Origin: Bacillus sp. 491mf
Lineage (GTDB): Bacteria; Bacillota; Bacilli; Bacillales; Bacillaceae_G
Length of the DNA: 64,000 nucleotides
Assembly: GCF_900112415.1 (NCBI RefSeq)
Contig: NZ_FOLV01000016.1
Location: forward strand, 22,876 to 86,875
Reading direction: 5' to 3'
Shown here: positions 62,427 through 64,000 of the stretch, piece after piece
Layout of the letters: each line of letters opens with the position of its first letter
Numbering within the stretch: the first letter of the stretch is position 1
Notes under the pieces: model-generated
Databases searched by the model: none
The model's input: only the letters and a program-made list of their open reading frames with translations
What the model was told of the DNA's origin: nothing
Translations under genes and position numbers: made by a program

Positions 62427-64000
62427 TCAATATGAAGATATAAGTTTTACAGAGCTTGCTTTCACATATACACTATTATACGCTGTGTTGTCAGAAACTA
62501 GCTCATAGTATGTTTCACTTGAAGTTTGAATCATAGTCTTAATTGCAACCGTAATATCACGAGGTGCTGCATTTACTTGCGCTCCATCTATCTCTTTAAA
62601 TAACACAGATCCAGCTTTCAGCATACCTAATCGATATTTATTCAAATCTTTTCCACCGTTCATAGCATCAAGTTTATTCATAAGAGAAGCAATTTGTTGG
62701 CCCCAATTTTCATCACTTGCATACATGACGTTCATACCTTGTGATTTATCTCCCAAATTCCCGCCGTTATATGTCCAGCCATTTGGATTTAAATAGTTTT
62801 GATCGATATACGAAGCGCAGAAGTTAATGCCTTCTTCCCACGTTTGAAATGACGTTGCACCATTATATGGGTCAGAATCCACCGCTCTAAAACCAAATAA
62901 ATTTTTCTTATCTCGTGCGATACGACTTTTTCCCCAACCAGATTCCAAAACGGCATGAGATAGTAAGTAACCTGCATTTAAATTATATTTTTGTGCTGCA
63001 TTCACAAAATATTTTCCAGTTCCAATCAACGGACTATCTGCACTATTTTTTCTTAAGAAATCATCAATATCTTTCGCCGTATAAGTAGATGTAACGCGAA
63101 TCGGCACATACTCAAAATATTGATAACTATCTTTCCCACCGATCTGCGTTTTATCAAATGCCTCATAACGCTGACCTTCTTGTAAATGAGTCGGTGCATT
63201 ACCAATTTGATATGCCGCATACGCGCTCGTAGAATTATCATATACATAGTGATAAAGCTTTCCGTTTTTCAATGAATAATATGACGTTGATTCATGAACC
63301 ATATTAGGATATAAAGTAACATCGTCTATATTGACATATCCTGTTGTACCATCAATTTTCACATGTACACGGTCGCCAGCCACTTTTAGGAACTTTAAAT
63401 CAGCTCCTCCTCGTACATATGTTAACTTTTTACCAGTTGCAATATCATAAATATTAATCAACTTATTTGCTCGTACAAAGCCTTGTTTCATATTCACAAC
63501 TTTACCATCACTAACGATATAGCCATCTTCTGGTCTTGTTTGCAGTTCCTTTTCTGCTTCCATTCCATTCGATTTTTGAACTTTTCCTGCTTCTGTGATC
63601 ACTTCATAAGAAGATGATTGTTTTAACTTTAAGAACTGTAAAGAAACATAAGCTTCCACACCGTTTACTCGAACTTTCGCCCAACCATTTTCCTTGCCTA
63701 GTATTACAACTGACTCACCACTTTTCAAGCGTGCTACAATTGCAGTACTTGTTGAAGGACCTTGGCGCACATTTAATAAAGATGTATTTACAATTCCTAT
63801 TTCTTCTACTTGTCCATTATTTCCATTACTAGCATTCGAACCCGTACTAATTTGTACAAACCGTAACGAAACGTAGCCTTCTTTTCCTTTGTACGAAATC
63901 TTCGCCCAGCCATTTGCTTTTCCTAGTACTGTTATTTTCTCGCCTTGCTTTAAGTATCCGAGAATCGTACTATTTGTGTTCGCTGCGCTTCTTATTCGCA
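62427..64000 (-). CDS. SH3-domain glucosaminidase (GH73), N-terminus cut by window edge
   Basis: Cell-wall hydrolase that cleaves N-acetylglucosaminyl bonds in peptidoglycan. 524 codons are visible and the frame is open to position 64000, so the real start lies outside; internal GTG or ATG codons such as 63770 are not starts. Order: at least two bacterial SH3 repeats at the visible N-terminus (VLGKANGWAKISYKGKEGYV, VILGKENGWAKVRVNGVEAY), a middle region, and a C-terminal GH73 domain (about the last 190 residues). There the catalytic Glu is in LLSHAVLESGWGKS, followed by KKNLFGFRAVDSDPYNGA. No terminator is evident at the 3' end. Confidence 0.88.
   Translation of the reverse strand, partial: RIRSAANTNSTILGYLKQGEKITVLGKANGWAKISYKGKEGYVSLRFVQISTGSNASNGNNGQVEEIGIVNTSLLNVRQGPSTSTAIVARLKSGESVVILGKENGWAKVRVNGVEAYVSLQFLKLKQSSSYEVITEAGKVQKSNGMEAEKELQTRPEDGYIVSDGKVVNMKQGFVRANKLINIYDIATGKKLTYVRGGADLKFLKVAGDRVHVKIDGTTGYVNIDDVTLYPNMVHESTSYYSLKNGKLYHYVYDNSTSAYAAYQIGNAPTHLQEGQRYEAFDKTQIGGKDSYQYFEYVPIRVTSTYTAKDIDDFLRKNSADSPLIGTGKYFVNAAQKYNLNAGYLLSHAVLESGWGKSRIARDKKNLFGFRAVDSDPYNGATSFQTWEEGINFCASYIDQNYLNPNGWTYNGGNLGDKSQGMNVMYASDENWGQQIASLMNKLDAMNGGKDLNKYRLGMLKAGSVLFKEIDGAQVNAAPRDITVAIKTMIQTSSETYYELVSDNTAYNSVYVKASSVKLISSY

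Noticed and set aside
62427-63770. Complete 447-residue glucosaminidase starting at 63770
   Set aside because: The reading frame continues without a stop to position 64000 and encodes another SH3 repeat, so the gene is truncated by the window rather than starting there.

Overview
The window looks like chromosomal DNA of a Bacillus cereus-group bacterium. This rests on low GC, strong AGGAGG-type ribosome binding sites, proteins that read like B. cereus/B. anthracis versions, gene blocks that keep the Bacillus subtilis yfj/yfk and yceCDEFGH orders, and short interspersed repeats of the kind known from this group. Both window edges cut a gene: ugtP on the left and a GH73 glucosaminidase on the right. 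I saw no tRNA, rRNA, CRISPR array, insertion sequence or prophage.

Layout. 1-6.3 kb: glycolipid synthase ugtP, the anaerobic pyruvate formate-lyase pair pflB-pflA, and a divergent short-form pyruvate kinase. 6.3-14.5 kb: membrane and serine-hydrolase genes, an N-acetylglucosamine PTS permease with a cre-like site, glutaminase, small hypotheticals, YtaF and an XRE regulator. 14.5-19 kb: an amino acid permease and a lipoyl-like small protein behind a -24/-12 (sigma-54) promoter, facing a divergent RocR/NtrC-type activator. 19-27 kb: truA, DinB, an aldo/keto reductase with a divergent TetR regulator, an ABC-F protein with a leader terminator, and a DnaD-like protein. 27-42 kb: an L,D-transpeptidase, pdaA-alkA-rlmCD, fumA, an uncharacterised three-gene operon (four-helix membrane protein, TPR membrane protein, AAA+ ATPase), yfkAB, yfkD, the chaA antiporter and small genes. 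42-53.6 kb: a TPR-dynamin-like GTPase, signal peptidase I, transporters, a P1B-4 metal ATPase behind an exact 145-bp tandem duplication, and the yfkH-I-J-K block. 53.6-64 kb: a Ca2+-type P-ATPase, the six-gene tellurium/stress operon (three TerD, TerC, YceG-like, TelA) and the truncated glucosaminidase.

How the genes work together. Several groups bear on the envelope or on stress: pdaA and the L,D-transpeptidase (peptidoglycan), two P-type ATPases and ChaA (cations), the ter operon (stress), and ABC-F (ribosome protection). Pfl, pyruvate kinase, fumarase, nagE and glsA are central metabolism.

The most unusual material is non-coding. There are three dispersed repeat families. One of them (element C) sits inside two copies of another (element B) between duplicated TAAAG pentamers, while two other copies of B are uninterrupted, so insertion is visible within this one window. 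Element C also sits at the stop codons of two ter genes. Other candidates for undescribed biology are the 145-bp leader duplication, the AAA+/TPR operon and the TPR-GTPase.
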